A stretch of 64,000 bases of DNA from DATBLE01 sp963719325 (GTDB taxonomy: Bacteria > Actinomycetota > Thermoleophilia > Gaiellales > Gaiellaceae). Numbering within the stretch: the stretch's first letter is position 1; every line of letters begins with the position of its first letter. Where the stretch lies: positions 1 through 64,000 of the forward strand of contig CAVRBW010000006.1 of the NCBI GenBank assembly GCA_963719325.1. The letters are read 5' to 3'. Below are positions 1-8,546 of the stretch, in pieces. Both the position numbers and the translations under genes were made by a program. The notes under the pieces were generated by a model. It worked only from the letters and a program-made list of their open reading frames with translations, was not told the origin of the DNA and searched no databases.

Positions 1-232
1 CTCCTCCGCGCCTCCGGCAGAGCAGCGCCGGCGTCTCCTCGACGACCTCGATGTCCTCGGGCCACGCATCTTCGAAGCGGTGACAGTAGACGCGCGCGGT
101 CGTAGGCCACCGCTCACGCGCCTTCAGCACGATCCCGCCCTCGATCGGTAGCCGCAGCAGATAGGGAAGCTTGCTGTCGTCCTGCGGGTTGCGCGCCACG
201 ACGAAAACATGCGGCGCGCCGTGACCAATCAT
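1..232 (-). CDS. ERCC4-domain-like protein, N-terminal part (runs off the left edge)
   Basis: The frame opens at an ATG (232-230) and stays open to the window edge, giving 77 residues. It includes HVFVVARNPQDDSKLPYLLR and ARERWPTTARVYCHRF. I recognise this as the N-terminal segment that precedes the ERCC4 nuclease-like domain in a family common in actinobacteria; the nuclease domain itself would lie outside the window. The ATG overlaps the transposase stop as ATGA. That looks like operonic coupling but may only be where the IS landed, so the true N-terminus could have been lost. The function of the family is not established. Confidence 0.6.
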   Translation of the reverse strand, partial: MIGHGAPHVFVVARNPQDDSKLPYLLRLPIEGGIVLKARERWPTTARVYCHRFEDAWPEDIEVVEETPALLCRRRGG

Positions 233-1287
233 GCGGCAGCGGAGTACTCGTGGATCAGCCCGCCGAGCACGTCCCGGCGGCGGATCTGCAGCGGGGGCGA
301 CCCGCGCACTTCTTGCAGCGTCCCCGCTGGAGCGGCGAGCGCCAACGAGCGGTGCGGCCGCTCGGTGTTGTAATGGGTCAGATAGTCGCTCAGGATCTGC
401 TCGAGGTGGCGGCGCCCGAGGACCAGCACGTGATCCAGGCATTCATTGCGGACGCTGCGCACCCATCGCTCGGCGACCGCGTTCGCCCTCGGCGCCCGCA
501 CCGGCGTCTTGATCACACGCACACCCTCCCCACGCAGAATCTCGTCGAACGGCCCCGAGAACTTCGTGTCCCGGTCGTGGAGGAGAAAACGAACGCTCTC
601 GAGCCGCTCCTCGATCGCGAGGTTTCGTGCCTGCTGACGCATCCAAGCACTATCCGGGTTTGCGGTCACACCCGCCAGCCGGACGCGCCGCGAACCGTGC
701 TCGATGAAGAACAACACGTACAACGTCCGCAGCCAGACCGTCTCCACCGTGAAGAAATCGCATGCCACCAGCCCCTGCGCCTGCGCGCGCAGGAACTCGG
801 CCCATGACGGTCCCTGCCGGCGCGGCGCCGGACCAAGACCGGAGCGCCTGATGATCGACCTGATCGTGGTCGCGCCGACCCGGATCCCGAGCTTGCGCAG
901 CTCGCCCTGGATACGCACACAGCCCCAGCGGGGATTCTCCCGGGCCAGCCGCAACACGAGCTCGCGACGCTCACGCTCGAGCGGCGGCCGCCCCGCACGC
1001 CGATGCCGATACGTCCACTTCCTGCGCACCAGCTCCCGCTGCCACCGCAAAAGCGTCTGCGGCGAAACCAGAAACACCGGCCAGCGCTCGCGCGGCAGTC
1101 GCCCGCTCGCCGCAGCCAACACCACCCGATCCCGCCGTCGCAGTTCCGGACGCGTAACCGTCCGCCGCAACACGACCAGCTGGTGCCGAAGCACCGCGTT
1201 CTCGACCTCGAGTGCAGCGACCGCCGAGCGCCCAGCAACAAGCCGCACAAGCCGCGCCAACATCAAATGCACAAGGAAGAAGAACAC
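229..1287 (-). mobile_element. IS3/IS481-like transposase (single-ORF integrase-core protein)
   Basis: The 352-residue protein has an N-terminal helix-turn-helix region (about residues 20-120) and a C-terminal rve integrase core. The DDE triad is visible as D in VACDFF, D in LLHDRDTKF and E in AVAERWVRSVRNECLDH, and the family tail HYNTERPHRSL is intact. It is therefore a full-length, probably active, cut-and-paste-type enzyme. The annotated start is a GTG; an internal ATG at MLARLVRLV is an equally good start. I could not define its terminal inverted repeats. It lies next to the first toxin-antitoxin cassette and may have contributed to the local rearrangements. Confidence 0.85.
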
Positions 1288-1347
1288 CCCGTCGATGCTA
1301 CGGATCAGCTGGACCCGGCGTGTGGACAGGGCTACCTCCGAGCTGGT

Positions 1348-1373
1348 AAAGTGGTCACCGCAGAGACCACCTT
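1348..1373. promoter_or_regulatory. Inverted repeat upstream of the antitoxin (candidate autoregulatory operator)
   Basis: AAAGTGGTC and GACCACCTT form inverted arms (8 of 9 pairs) around an 8-base spacer, ending 19 bases before the antitoxin start. Phd/YefM antitoxins normally repress their own promoter by binding such palindromes, so this is the likely operator. The same site recurs at 9934-9959 in copy 2. Inference from position and symmetry only. Confidence 0.45.
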
Positions 1374-1392
1374 GCGATTGGGGAGCGTGTCA

Positions 1393-1629
1393 GTGGCGGA
1401 GATCGGCATCAAGGAGCTAAAGAGCGGCGCTTCCCGTGTCGTCGACGAGGTCGCAGCAGGCCGCAGCTACGTGATCACCAAGCGCGGACGGCCAACCGCC
1501 GTGATCATGCCCGTCGAGGAGGCTGAAGATCTCGTCCTCGCCAACGCCGAAGAGTTCATCACTCTGCGACGGCGCGCCCGCGACGCTTACCGCCGAGGCC
1601 GCTCCAAACCGCTCGAGGATATCGCCTGA
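1393..1629 (+). CDS. Type II antitoxin, Phd/YefM family (copy 1)
   Basis: This 78-residue protein starts at GTG 1393 with GGGGAG seven bases upstream. It begins MAEIGIKELKSGASRVVDEV, the classic Phd/YefM opening, followed by YVITKRGRPTAVIMPVEE. The N-terminal part should bind the operator as a dimer; the C-terminal tail (RRRARDAYRRGRSKPLEDIA) should wrap and neutralise the toxin. A second GTG at 1387 is possible but has worse ribosome-site spacing. The stop codon overlaps the next gene as CTGA, giving the usual antitoxin-first coupled layout. The identical gene recurs at 9979-10215. Confidence 0.9.
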   Translation: MAEIGIKELKSGASRVVDEVAAGRSYVITKRGRPTAVIMPVEEAEDLVLANAEEFITLRRRARDAYRRGRSKPLEDIA

Positions 1630-1925
1630 GCGAGCCCTGCCAGGTACGCCTCGCGCCTGCCGCCGAACGCGCCTACAAAAAGCTGCCAGCCCCGGTGCGC
1701 GAGCGGATCCGCACCGGCCTCGAAGAGATCGCCATCGCCGCAGCCGGAACCGGTCGCATCCGTGGCAAAAGGGTGAAAACGATCCGCGGACAGGCAGATA
1801 CCTTCCACCGACTCCGCGTCGGCGACTACCGCGTCATGTACGACGTCGTCAATGAAGACCGCGTCCTCCTCGTGCTCGGCATCGTCCACCGCAGCGACCT
1901 CGAACGCTGGCTCCGATCCCGATAG
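1626..1925 (+). CDS. Type II toxin, RelE/ParE family (copy 1), probable CTG start
   Basis: The protein carries the RelE fold signature in its C-terminal half: VKTIRGQADTFHRLRVGDYR, then VMYDVVNEDRVLLVLGIVHR. RelE-type toxins are ribosome-dependent mRNA endonucleases. A GTG at 1695 would give only 76 residues and remove the first strand (CQVRLAPAAERAYKKLP), which relatives have. The full frame opens at CTG 1626, overlapping the antitoxin stop (CTGA), with GAGG about seven bases before it, and gives 99 residues, the normal length. I therefore prefer CTG. The toxin should be held inactive by the upstream antitoxin. Confidence 0.85.
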   Translation: MSEPCQVRLAPAAERAYKKLPAPVRERIRTGLEEIAIAAAGTGRIRGKRVKTIRGQADTFHRLRVGDYRVMYDVVNEDRVLLVLGIVHRSDLERWLRSR

Positions 1926-2047
1926 CCCCCACAGTGCCAATCAGAGCCAGGATCACGATTTTCGACCCTTACAGGCATGGCCCGGAGGCGAGAGACTCTG
2001 GCGGCCCGCCGACGCGGCCGGCTGGAAGCCGTCGGAAGGAGTGATCA

Positions 2048-2197
2048 TTGGTTGTCGAGGTACCGCACGTTCCGCCGGCTTACGTTCAGGCGGCGCGCGA
2101 GGACGCGGGCATCGACGGGTGGTTCGAGCTGCCGGCTCCGGCGACCGTGGAGCAGATCCAGCTCGCGTGCAGCGCCACGCCAGGCCCCGACGCGTGA
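2048..2197 (+). CDS. Small protein (49 aa) coupled to the downstream cyclase
   Basis: The frame begins at TTG 2048 with a strong GGAAGGAG six bases upstream. Its TGA overlaps the GTG of the cyclase-ATPase gene (GTGA), so the two are probably translated together. The product starts VVEVPHVPPAYVQAARED, contains DGWFELPAPATVEQIQ, and has no signal peptide or membrane segment. I do not recognise a family. It could be a leader peptide, a short partner of the cyclase, or the remnant of a longer gene cut when the toxin-antitoxin cassette arrived 75 bases upstream. Confidence 0.5.
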   Translation: MVVEVPHVPPAYVQAAREDAGIDGWFELPAPATVEQIQLACSATPGPDA

Positions 2198-4875
2198 CGC
2201 TCCCGACCGGGTCGGTCACCTTCCTCTTCACCGATATCGAAGGGTCGACCCGCCTGCTCGAGCAGCTCGGCGAGGTGTGGGCGCACGCGCTGGCCGACCA
2301 CAACCGTCTCGTACGCGAGGCATTCACCGCCTTCGGGGGCCACGAGGTCGACAGGCAGGGCGACGCGTTCTTCATCGTGTTCGAAGAGGCCTCGAACGCG
2401 ACCACTGCGGCTCGCGAGATGCAGGCCGCGCTCGCCGGGCACGAGTGGCCCGCCGGCGCCGACCTCCGCGTTCGCATGGGGATTCACTCCGGCGCCGTGA
2501 TGCTCGGGCCCGAGGGGTACGTTGGGGTCGAAGTTCACCGCGGGGCTCGGATCTGCGCGGCGGCGCACGGCGGCCAGGTCCTGCTCTCTCAGGCGACGTT
2601 GGAGGCCGTCGGCGACGTCGAGGTACGCGACCTCGGCGAGCACCGACTGAGGGATCTGACGATGCCCGTGCAGCTCTACCAGCTCCTCGGCCCAGGGCTC
2701 GACCAAACCTTCGCGCCGCCGCGATCGTTGGACGCGACCAACTTGCCCGCGCAGCAGACTCCCTTGATCGACCGCAGGGAGGAGGTGGCCTCGACCGTGG
2801 CCCTCATCCGCGACCAGACCGCGAAGCTCGTCACGCTCACCGGCCCCGGCGGGACAGGAAAGACGCGTGTCGCGCTCCAGACCGGCGCCGAGCTGGTCGG
2901 CGCGTATCGGGACGGCGTCTTCTTCGTCCCGCTCGCGCCGGTGGGGAACGCCACCGACATCCAGTCTGTCGTCGCACTCGCAATCGGCGCGCCGGTCGAG
3001 GGTAACGGCCTCGTTCGCTTCGTCCGGGATCGCGAGCTCCTCCTCATTCTCGACAACTTCGAGCACCTGCTCGACGGCGCTCCTCTCGTCGCGCGGCTTC
3101 TCTCGGAGTCCGGCGGCTTACGTGTGCTCGTCACCAGCCGAGCACCGCTTCACATCTCGGGCGAGCACGAGCTGCCCGTGCTGCCACTCGCCGACCGAGA
3201 TGCTCTCGCGTTGCTCACGGACCGAGCCCGCTCTGCCCGGCACGACTTCCAGCCCGACGAAGCCGCCGCCCAGCTCTGCGCTCAGCTCGAGGGCATGCCG
3301 CTCGCGATCGAGCTCGCCGCCGCTCGACTCAAGCACCTGACGGCGGACTCGCTCCTTGCGCGCCTCAATCACTCGCTCGACCTGCTGAGCGGAGGCGCCC
3401 GTGACCTGCCGGAGCGGCAGCGGACGCTGCGGGCGACGATCGAGTGGAGCTACCGGCTGCTCGAACCGGACGAGCAGCTCGTGTTCGAGCGGCTGTCCGT
3501 CTTCGCGGGCGGCTGGACGCTCGAGCAGGCCGAGGCGGTCTGCAGGCTCCCCGCAATCGACGGACCCGACGTGCTCGACGGGATCGCGTCGCTGGTCGAC
3601 AAAAGCCTCGTCCACTGGACTTCAACCGCCGGTAAAGAGCCGCGCTACTCCATGCACATGACCATCGGCGAGTATGCGCTCGAGCGCCTGGTCGCACGCG
3701 GCGAGGAAGACGTCTTTCGCAGACGTCACCGCGACCACTTCCTGAGCCTCGTCGAGGACGTGCGACCGATCGCCACGCTCTCCGGAATCCGCACGCTTCG
3801 GCCCGAGCGAGAGAACCTGCGCACGGCGCTGCGGTGGTCGATCGACGCCGGCGACGGGGAGGAAGCACTGGGCCTCGCGTATCGCCTGTGGCGCTACTGG
3901 ACCGAGACCGGCTCGCTTCGCGAGGGTCGGCGCTGGCTGGACGCCGCACTCGCGGGCACCCACGCGACCGGAACCGTGATCGAAGCTCGCGCCCTCGACG
4001 CCAGCGCCTTCCTCGCCGCTCAGCAGGGGGACTTCGAGGCAGCCGCCTCGCTCCTCGACGCAAGCGAGGGAATCGCACGGACGGCTCCGGACGCATGGCT
4101 CGCGCTCGGCTGGTGCCTCTTCCGGCGCGGGCAGCTGGAGATCGATCGGGGTCGTCTCGAGGCGGCGCAGGGTCCTCTGCGCGAGGCGAAGAATCTCTTC
4201 CGCGCGAACGACTACGGGCTGGGGGTGGCATGGGTGCTGATCGAGCTCGGCAGATGCCGGCTCCTGAGCGGAGACCTTCCCGGCGCGCTTCGCGATTTCG
4301 GTGAGGCGATCGAAGGCGACCGGACCGATCCGGAGCAGATCGCCGTTGCGTACGCGGAGGTCCTCGCGGGCTCGACCGCAACTCTCTGCGGAGACGAGCA
4401 GGGCCTCGAGACGATGCAACGCGGGCTGGAGATGCTCGATGCGCTCCAGGCGAACTACACGTTGGCCGTCGCACTCCTCCATGCCGCCCCGGCGTATCGC
4501 CAGGCGGGCAACGCCCTGGGTGAGCGGCACGCCGTTGCCCGTGCGCTGCGTCTCTGTCTCGACAGCGGCGTCGTGCCGCGCTCGAGCGTGTGCCTGGAGG
4601 GCGCTGCGCGCATCGGCGCCGATGACGAGAGATTCGTCGAGGCCGCACGTCTCTGGGGAGCCGCGGATCAGGCCAGCGCTGCGATCGGCGTCGTCCCGAG
4701 TCCGCTTCGCCTCAGCCTGCGGAGCCGGCCGGAGGCAAAGGCTCGAGAAGCTCTCGGGGACGACTCCTTTCGGCGCGAGCTCGATCGGGGGCGGTCGCAC
4801 ACGCTCGAAAACGCGCTTCAGCTCGGCATCGACATGCTCGCGGAGCCGGAAGGACCGACGTCGTACAGCGGGTAG
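2194..4875 (+). CDS. Class III nucleotidyl cyclase fused to a STAND/NB-ARC ATPase with TPR-like tail
   Basis: The 893-residue protein starts at GTG 2194. Residues 1-175 form a class III cyclase domain: FLFTDIEGSTRLL carries the first metal aspartate and RQGDAFFIVF the second. Around residue 218 follows a P-loop (GPGGTGKTR), then a Walker B-like LLLILDNFEHLL and GMPLAIELAAARL of the NB-ARC/STAND type. The C-terminal 350 residues are helical TPR-like repeats. Such proteins are signal-sensing switches that couple ligand binding to cyclase output. The usual transition-state asparagine of the cyclase is histidine here (VGVEVHRGARI), common in this subfamily, so activity is uncertain. A cNMP-binding protein lies just downstream on the other strand. 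Confidence 0.88.
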   Translation: MTLPTGSVTFLFTDIEGSTRLLEQLGEVWAHALADHNRLVREAFTAFGGHEVDRQGDAFFIVFEEASNATTAAREMQAALAGHEWPAGADLRVRMGIHSGAVMLGPEGYVGVEVHRGARICAAAHGGQVLLSQATLEAVGDVEVRDLGEHRLRDLTMPVQLYQLLGPGLDQTFAPPRSLDATNLPAQQTPLIDRREEVASTVALIRDQTAKLVTLTGPGGTGKTRVALQTGAELVGAYRDGVFFVPLAPVGNATDIQSVVALAIGAPVEGNGLVRFVRDRELLLILDNFEHLLDGAPLVARLLSESGGLRVLVTSRAPLHISGEHELPVLPLADRDALALLTDRARSARHDFQPDEAAAQLCAQLEGMPLAIELAAARLKHLTADSLLARLNHSLDLLSGGARDLPERQRTLRATIEWSYRLLEPDEQLVFERLSVFAGGWTLEQAEAVCRLPAIDGPDVLDGIASLVDKSLVHWTSTAGKEPRYSMHMTIGEYALERLVARGEEDVFRRRHRDHFLSLVEDVRPIATLSGIRTLRPERENLRTALRWSIDAGDGEEALGLAYRLWRYWTETGSLREGRRWLDAALAGTHATGTVIEARALDASAFLAAQQGDFEAAASLLDASEGIARTAPDAWLALGWCLFRRGQLEIDRGRLEAAQGPLREAKNLFRANDYGLGVAWVLIELGRCRLLSGDLPGALRDFGEAIEGDRTDPEQIAVAYAEVLAGSTATLCGDEQGLETMQRGLEMLDALQANYTLAVALLHAAPAYRQAGNALGERHAVARALRLCLDSGVVPRSSVCLEGAARIGADDERFVEAARLWGAADQASAAIGVVPSPLRLSLRSRPEAKAREALGDDSFRRELDRGRSHTLENALQLGIDMLAEPEGPTSYSG

Positions 4876-4894
4876 GCGCGAACGAACGAGGCGC

Positions 4895-5329
4895 TCAAAG
4901 GCCTACGCCGACGCCTGCGCGCGTCTCTTCTGCTTCGGTGAGCACGTCGACGAGGTGCTCGAGGAGCTTCCAGGAGACGTCGGGATTGTCCTTGACGAAG
5001 CTCCGGAAATGCCAGGCCGCCATCACGAGGCAGCGCAGGGGAGCTTCCGCCGTTACGGTTGCCGCGCGAGCCCGCTTGCCGATCAGCGCCAACTCGCCGA
5101 AGTGGTCGCCCGGCCCCAGCCTCGTGACCTCTGCCCCGTTGACGCTCACGGACGCCTCGCCCTCGGCGACCACGAAGAAATCCACCCCGCTCATCTGACC
5201 TTGCCGGACCACGGAGGTTCCAGACCGGAATTCGCGTTCCTTGAAGTCGCGGGCGAGTCGTTTCAGCTGTCGCTGATTGAGGCTGCTGAAGAGCGGAACC
5301 TGCTTGAGCTCGTCCACCAGGTTCGCCAC
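4895..5329 (-). CDS. Cyclic nucleotide-binding domain protein (single CAP-ED domain)
   Basis: The protein is 144 residues, almost entirely one CAP-ED domain. It opens VDELKQVPLFSSLNQRQL and contains the phosphate-binding cassette DHFGELALIGKRARAATV around residues 75-93, including the arginine that binds the cyclic phosphate. There is no DNA-binding helix-turn-helix, so it is not a CRP-type regulator; it probably acts as a sensor subunit or adaptor. It lies between two class III cyclases, which suggests that it reads their product. It converges on the cyclase-ATPase gene with a 19-bp gap. Confidence 0.85.
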   Translation of the reverse strand: MANLVDELKQVPLFSSLNQRQLKRLARDFKEREFRSGTSVVRQGQMSGVDFFVVAEGEASVSVNGAEVTRLGPGDHFGELALIGKRARAATVTAEAPLRCLVMAAWHFRSFVKDNPDVSWKLLEHLVDVLTEAEETRAGVGVGL

Positions 5330-5414
5330 CGGCTGATCCTATCGCCGCTCGTCGTGGCTTCAAGGCCTCCGTTCCGGCTTCTGCCAAGACGTCGTGACGT
5401 GGACGAGGGCCTCG

Positions 5415-6647
5415 TCACTCGACAACTCGACCAGCCCCTCCATTTCGGCTTCGATGGGCCCGGTAGATCCTCACGGGACGTGAGATGCCCTTGAGCGGGA
5501 CGGGCTCGATCTCCTCGAAGAGGACGCCCTGAATCGCGTTGACCCGCGCTGACTCGCCGACCAGGACCTGCCCGGGCCCGGCGTGCGCCGCGAGCCGCGC
5601 GGCGATGATCACCGTGAGCCCGTAGTAGTCGCCGTCCGTGTAGGTCATCTGACCCGCCTCCACCCCGACATGGGCCGGAGGAAGACCCTGCGCTTCGGCC
5701 TGCTCGACGAACTCGAGCGAACCGAGGACCGCGTCCGACGGCTGCTCGAAGTGGAAGTGGACGCCGTCGCCGAGCATCTTCACGACGAGACCGCGGTGAG
5801 TGGCTGCCACCTCCTGCATCAGCTCCGCCAGCCCCAGCGCGATCTGCGCCGCCGCCGCATCGCCCAACTCCTCGGTGACGCGCGTGTAGCCCGAGAGATC
5901 GGCGAAGACGCACGCCGCCGGGTGGGACGCGGGCTTGCGGTGCAGGCCCGCCGCCTCGAGTGCCCTCTCGACGTGACCGACCCGATGCTCGATGGCATAG
6001 CGCTCGAAATGGCGTCGGTGAAGCCAGCCGACGAGGTGCTGGACGTACGGGATCAAGCGCACCCCGATCTGGGAGAGCGCCGCGTCGAGCGCCTGATCGT
6101 CCGACAGCCCCTGCCGGCGGAACGGTTCCTCGATCAGCTCGTGGAACGAATGAACCTGGTGCTGTGCCACGCGACGGACGCCCTCTCCCCACACCCTCGC
6201 CGCCCGTAAGACCAGAGCCTCGTCGAGGCCCGCCTCGAACAGGAGCGGGAGCTCGGAGATGATGCCGAGATCCTCCTCTCGCACGGCCTCGCCGGGACTG
6301 GGGCTCGGGAGGCCGAAACCGGCGTAGACGCGTTCGAGCAGCCTGAACGGAATCGCCAGGTGCTCGCAGAGCTCAGCGTGGGTCTGGCCCGAACGAGGGG
6401 GCGGATCGGGGAACCAATCCAGATAGGACAGGGAGAGCGCACCGCGAGAGAGGGCGTCGGCGACTCTCGCCGGCTCGAGGCCGCATGCCGCCAGCTCCTC
6501 GACCAGCTGGACGCGCAGCGCATCGCCGCTGCGAAACGGCCGATCGGGATCGGCTCCCGGCGAGAGGACTCCGACCTCGACGAGCTCTCGAACGCGCGCC
6601 GGCGTCGTGCCGGCGCGCTGGGCGACCTCGGCTTCCGTCAGGCCCAA
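5415..6647 (-). CDS. Class III adenylate cyclase-like protein with MerR-like regulatory N-terminus
   Basis: The N-terminal half holds two MerR-like helix-turn-helix segments (LTEAEVAQRAGTTPARVREL, and HLAIPFRLLERVYAGFGLPS) of the adenylate-cyclase regulatory type. The C-terminal 170 residues form the cyclase domain, with metal aspartates in ACVFADLSGYTRV and KMLGDGVHFHF. The usual VNxAARL motif reads VIIAARL, so the transition-state asparagine is missing; catalysis may be impaired. The start is uncertain. TTG 6647 gives a 410-residue protein that begins at the conserved HTH. An in-frame ATG at 6821 exists, but the codons between the two look non-coding. Confidence 0.8.
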   Translation of the reverse strand: MGLTEAEVAQRAGTTPARVRELVEVGVLSPGADPDRPFRSGDALRVQLVEELAACGLEPARVADALSRGALSLSYLDWFPDPPPRSGQTHAELCEHLAIPFRLLERVYAGFGLPSPSPGEAVREEDLGIISELPLLFEAGLDEALVLRAARVWGEGVRRVAQHQVHSFHELIEEPFRRQGLSDDQALDAALSQIGVRLIPYVQHLVGWLHRRHFERYAIEHRVGHVERALEAAGLHRKPASHPAACVFADLSGYTRVTEELGDAAAAQIALGLAELMQEVAATHRGLVVKMLGDGVHFHFEQPSDAVLGSLEFVEQAEAQGLPPAHVGVEAGQMTYTDGDYYGLTVIIAARLAAHAGPGQVLVGESARVNAIQGVLFEEIEPVPLKGISRPVRIYRAHRSRNGGAGRVVE

Positions 6648-6784
6648 CTCGACCCCGTTCCTCCCCGCGCCCGGAGCATCGACCCGGATTCGTCCTCGTC
6701 GAAGGAGCTCAACGGATGCGGCACGTCCGCGAACAGGCTCAGACGCGCCAGCGTCTCGGCCAGACTCTCTGCAGCGACCCCCAC
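6638..6784 (-). CDS. Possible small ORF upstream of the cyclase
   Basis: In a second frame, a GTG at 6784 opens 48 residues with good coding character: AAESLAETLARLSLFADVPH, then PLSSFDEDESG. The string resembles the start of a CAP-ED or cyclase-associated domain (compare VPLFSSL in the neighbouring protein). It ends ten bases inside the cyclase frame. It could be a separate short protein, the remnant of a cNMP-binding gene, or the real N-terminus of the cyclase separated by a frame change. I cannot decide between these. Confidence 0.3.
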   Translation of the reverse strand: MGVAAESLAETLARLSLFADVPHPLSSFDEDESGSMLRARGGTGSSWA

Positions 6785-6976
6785 GGCCGAACCCTACCGA
6801 GCCGCATCCTCGAGCTTCCATCGACCCTGGCGTCGAGCCGTGAACGTCTCAGCTCGTCGACTCGCACTGTCGTGCAGTCGGGTGCGCCACGGGCACCCGA
6901 GCTCAGCACCGGGCACTTCGATGCCCATGTGGTGTACCGGCGTTTGGCAGCTTGGCAACGCGGGAAGCACGCGAAA

Positions 6977-7460
6977 GTGAGACCGGGGAGGCTCCGCTTC
7001 GTCGCCGTGACGGCTGCTGTCGTGGCGCTCGTCGGCGCGTGCGGAGCCGTCTTGCTCTCCGCGAACGGAACGGATTCCGCCGGTGGATCGGCGCGGGCGG
7101 CCGTGCCCGGATCGTCGGAATGAGGGAGCGCGGACGGCCGCGCCCGGATCGTCGCCGTGCACGAAGACGCTGCTCCACGATTGGTCTGACGGACGCATCG
7201 ACGGCACCTATCCGGTCGGCTGCTACCGATCCGCGCTCAGCTCGCTGCCCGTCGACCTGGAGATCTACTCGAGCGCAGCCGAGGACATCTCCCAGGCGCT
7301 CTCGGCGCGAATCGTGCAGAGCCGTGCTCAGAAGATCTCGGGAGACCAGGGCGTGACGTCGGCGCGGAAGCTGGCATCCGCACGGGCCGCTCCGCCTTCG
7401 CGAAGCTCCTCGACGCGACCCGCGCGCAAGAGCTCGCGGAACGTGAAGCCGCCCAGGTAG
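6977..7460 (+). pseudogene. Secreted hypothetical protein, interrupted by one extra base
   Basis: The start is a GTG, and the product opens with a basic n-region and a hydrophobic segment (FVAVTAAVVALVGACGAVLL), a signal peptide with a possible lipobox cysteine. The frame stops at 7123. One frame away it resumes with PGSSPCTKTLLHDWSDGRID and TYPVGCYRSALSSLPVDLEI, a conserved domain of unknown function found in Thermoleophilia secreted proteins. Removing a single base near 7116 joins the two parts into about 160 residues. The frame stays open to 7460, antisense to the acetyltransferase gene; the true end may be near 7330. Confidence 0.5.
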
Positions 7461-8546
7461 ACCGAGCCGAGATCGGCGACGTCCAGGGCCAGGTCGGGCT
7501 CCTCGCCGGTTCGCGCCGCCTCCCCGCCTTCGACCTTCCAGCGGCCCTCGTTCCACGGGACAGAACGCGTCGCGAACGTCGAGCACGACCGGCCCCTCGG
7601 CTGCGTACGAGCGCCCGGACAGGGCGGCTCCGACGTCGACGAGCCGGACCCAGAGCGCGTCGGACAGGGTCGGGCGGGCGAGGTTCGGTCGGGCGAGCAG
7701 GAGCAGCAGCGGATGGTCGACCGGCAAGAGCTGCGCGCCGATCGTCTGCGTCCAGTCCACGTCGAGCAGGTAGCGCCAGATCGACGCGGTCGCGGCCGGT
7801 GTCGTCCCGAGCGCCTCGATGACCTTCAGCGTCGTCTCCGGCCCCAGGCTGCCGAAGGCGACGTTCAGCCGGTGGAGCGAATAGGCAGACGGAGTTCCGT
7901 CCGCCTCGAGGACCGAATAGATCTTCGGACCGCCGCCGAAGCGAAAATCGGGCGGATCGGCGAGCAGCCTGTGCTCCCACCAGCTCGTGTCTCGCTCGTA
8001 CATGCCCGGCGTGACCGCCTGGACGGCGTCGTAGATGGACGGAAACAGCGTCAACGCCTCGTCGGCCTCGACCAGCCGGACCCGGCCGACCAGGCCCACG
8101 CCTGGACGAAACTCGCTCTGGGTCCGTGGGATCTGCAGCTCGAGCGCGAGCGAGGCCAGCCCGTAGCCGTAGCGGCCGTAGATCGTCTCCTCGGAGGCCC
8201 ACAGCACCGCAAGCGGCTCGCCGCGCTCGTGGATGCCGTCGAGCTGGGCGCGCATCATCGCCCGCAGGATCCCGCGGCGCCGGTGCGTCGGCAGGACGCC
8301 GACGATCGTCACCCCGGCCGTCGGCAGAACCGCCCCGGGCACGGTCAGCCGGAACGAGAAGGCGCCCGCGCCGCCCACGATCGCGTCGCCGTCGAAGGCG
8401 GCGTGCATGCGGCCGAGCTCGAAGGTGTGCAGCCAGCGCTCGGCCCAGACGTCGTCGGGCTTCTCCCGGCCGAAGTAGTGGACGATCGCCCCGGCCGCTC
8501 GCTTCAGCTCGTCCCGCGAGCGGCATACCCGCACGTCGACGGTCAC
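7328..8546 (-). pseudogene. Eis-like GNAT N-acetyltransferase, copy A, frameshifted near the C-terminus
   Basis: The GTG start overlaps the pcrA stop (GTGA). The first 300-odd residues are intact and include the acetyl-CoA-binding GVLPTHRRRGILRAMM and the Eis-type second GNAT/SCP2-like region. Near 7561 the run CGGGACAG has one base more than CGGGCAG in copy B, which throws the last 80 residues out of frame. Copy B is intact there, so a hybrid of the two copies would encode a normal 405-residue protein. Eis-type enzymes acetylate amines, including aminoglycosides, but the substrate here is unknown. Confidence 0.75.

Larger units (their letters stand above)
1339..1973 (+). repeat. 635-bp toxin-antitoxin cassette, copy 1
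   Basis: As far as I can compare by eye, this stretch is identical to 9925-10559, from CGAGCTGGTAAAG to CGACCCTTACA. The flanks on both sides are unrelated. It contains the whole Phd/RelE module with its promoter region. The right end read inward (TGTAAGGGTCG) loosely mirrors the left end (TGGTAAAGTGGTC), so an imperfect terminal inverted repeat is possible. No transposase lies inside. I infer that the unit moves as a cassette. Confidence 0.85.

Noticed and set aside
6648..6821. N-terminal extension of the second cyclase to ATG 6821
   Set aside because: The added residues have non-coding composition and the better coding register there is in another frame, so I start the gene at TTG 6647.
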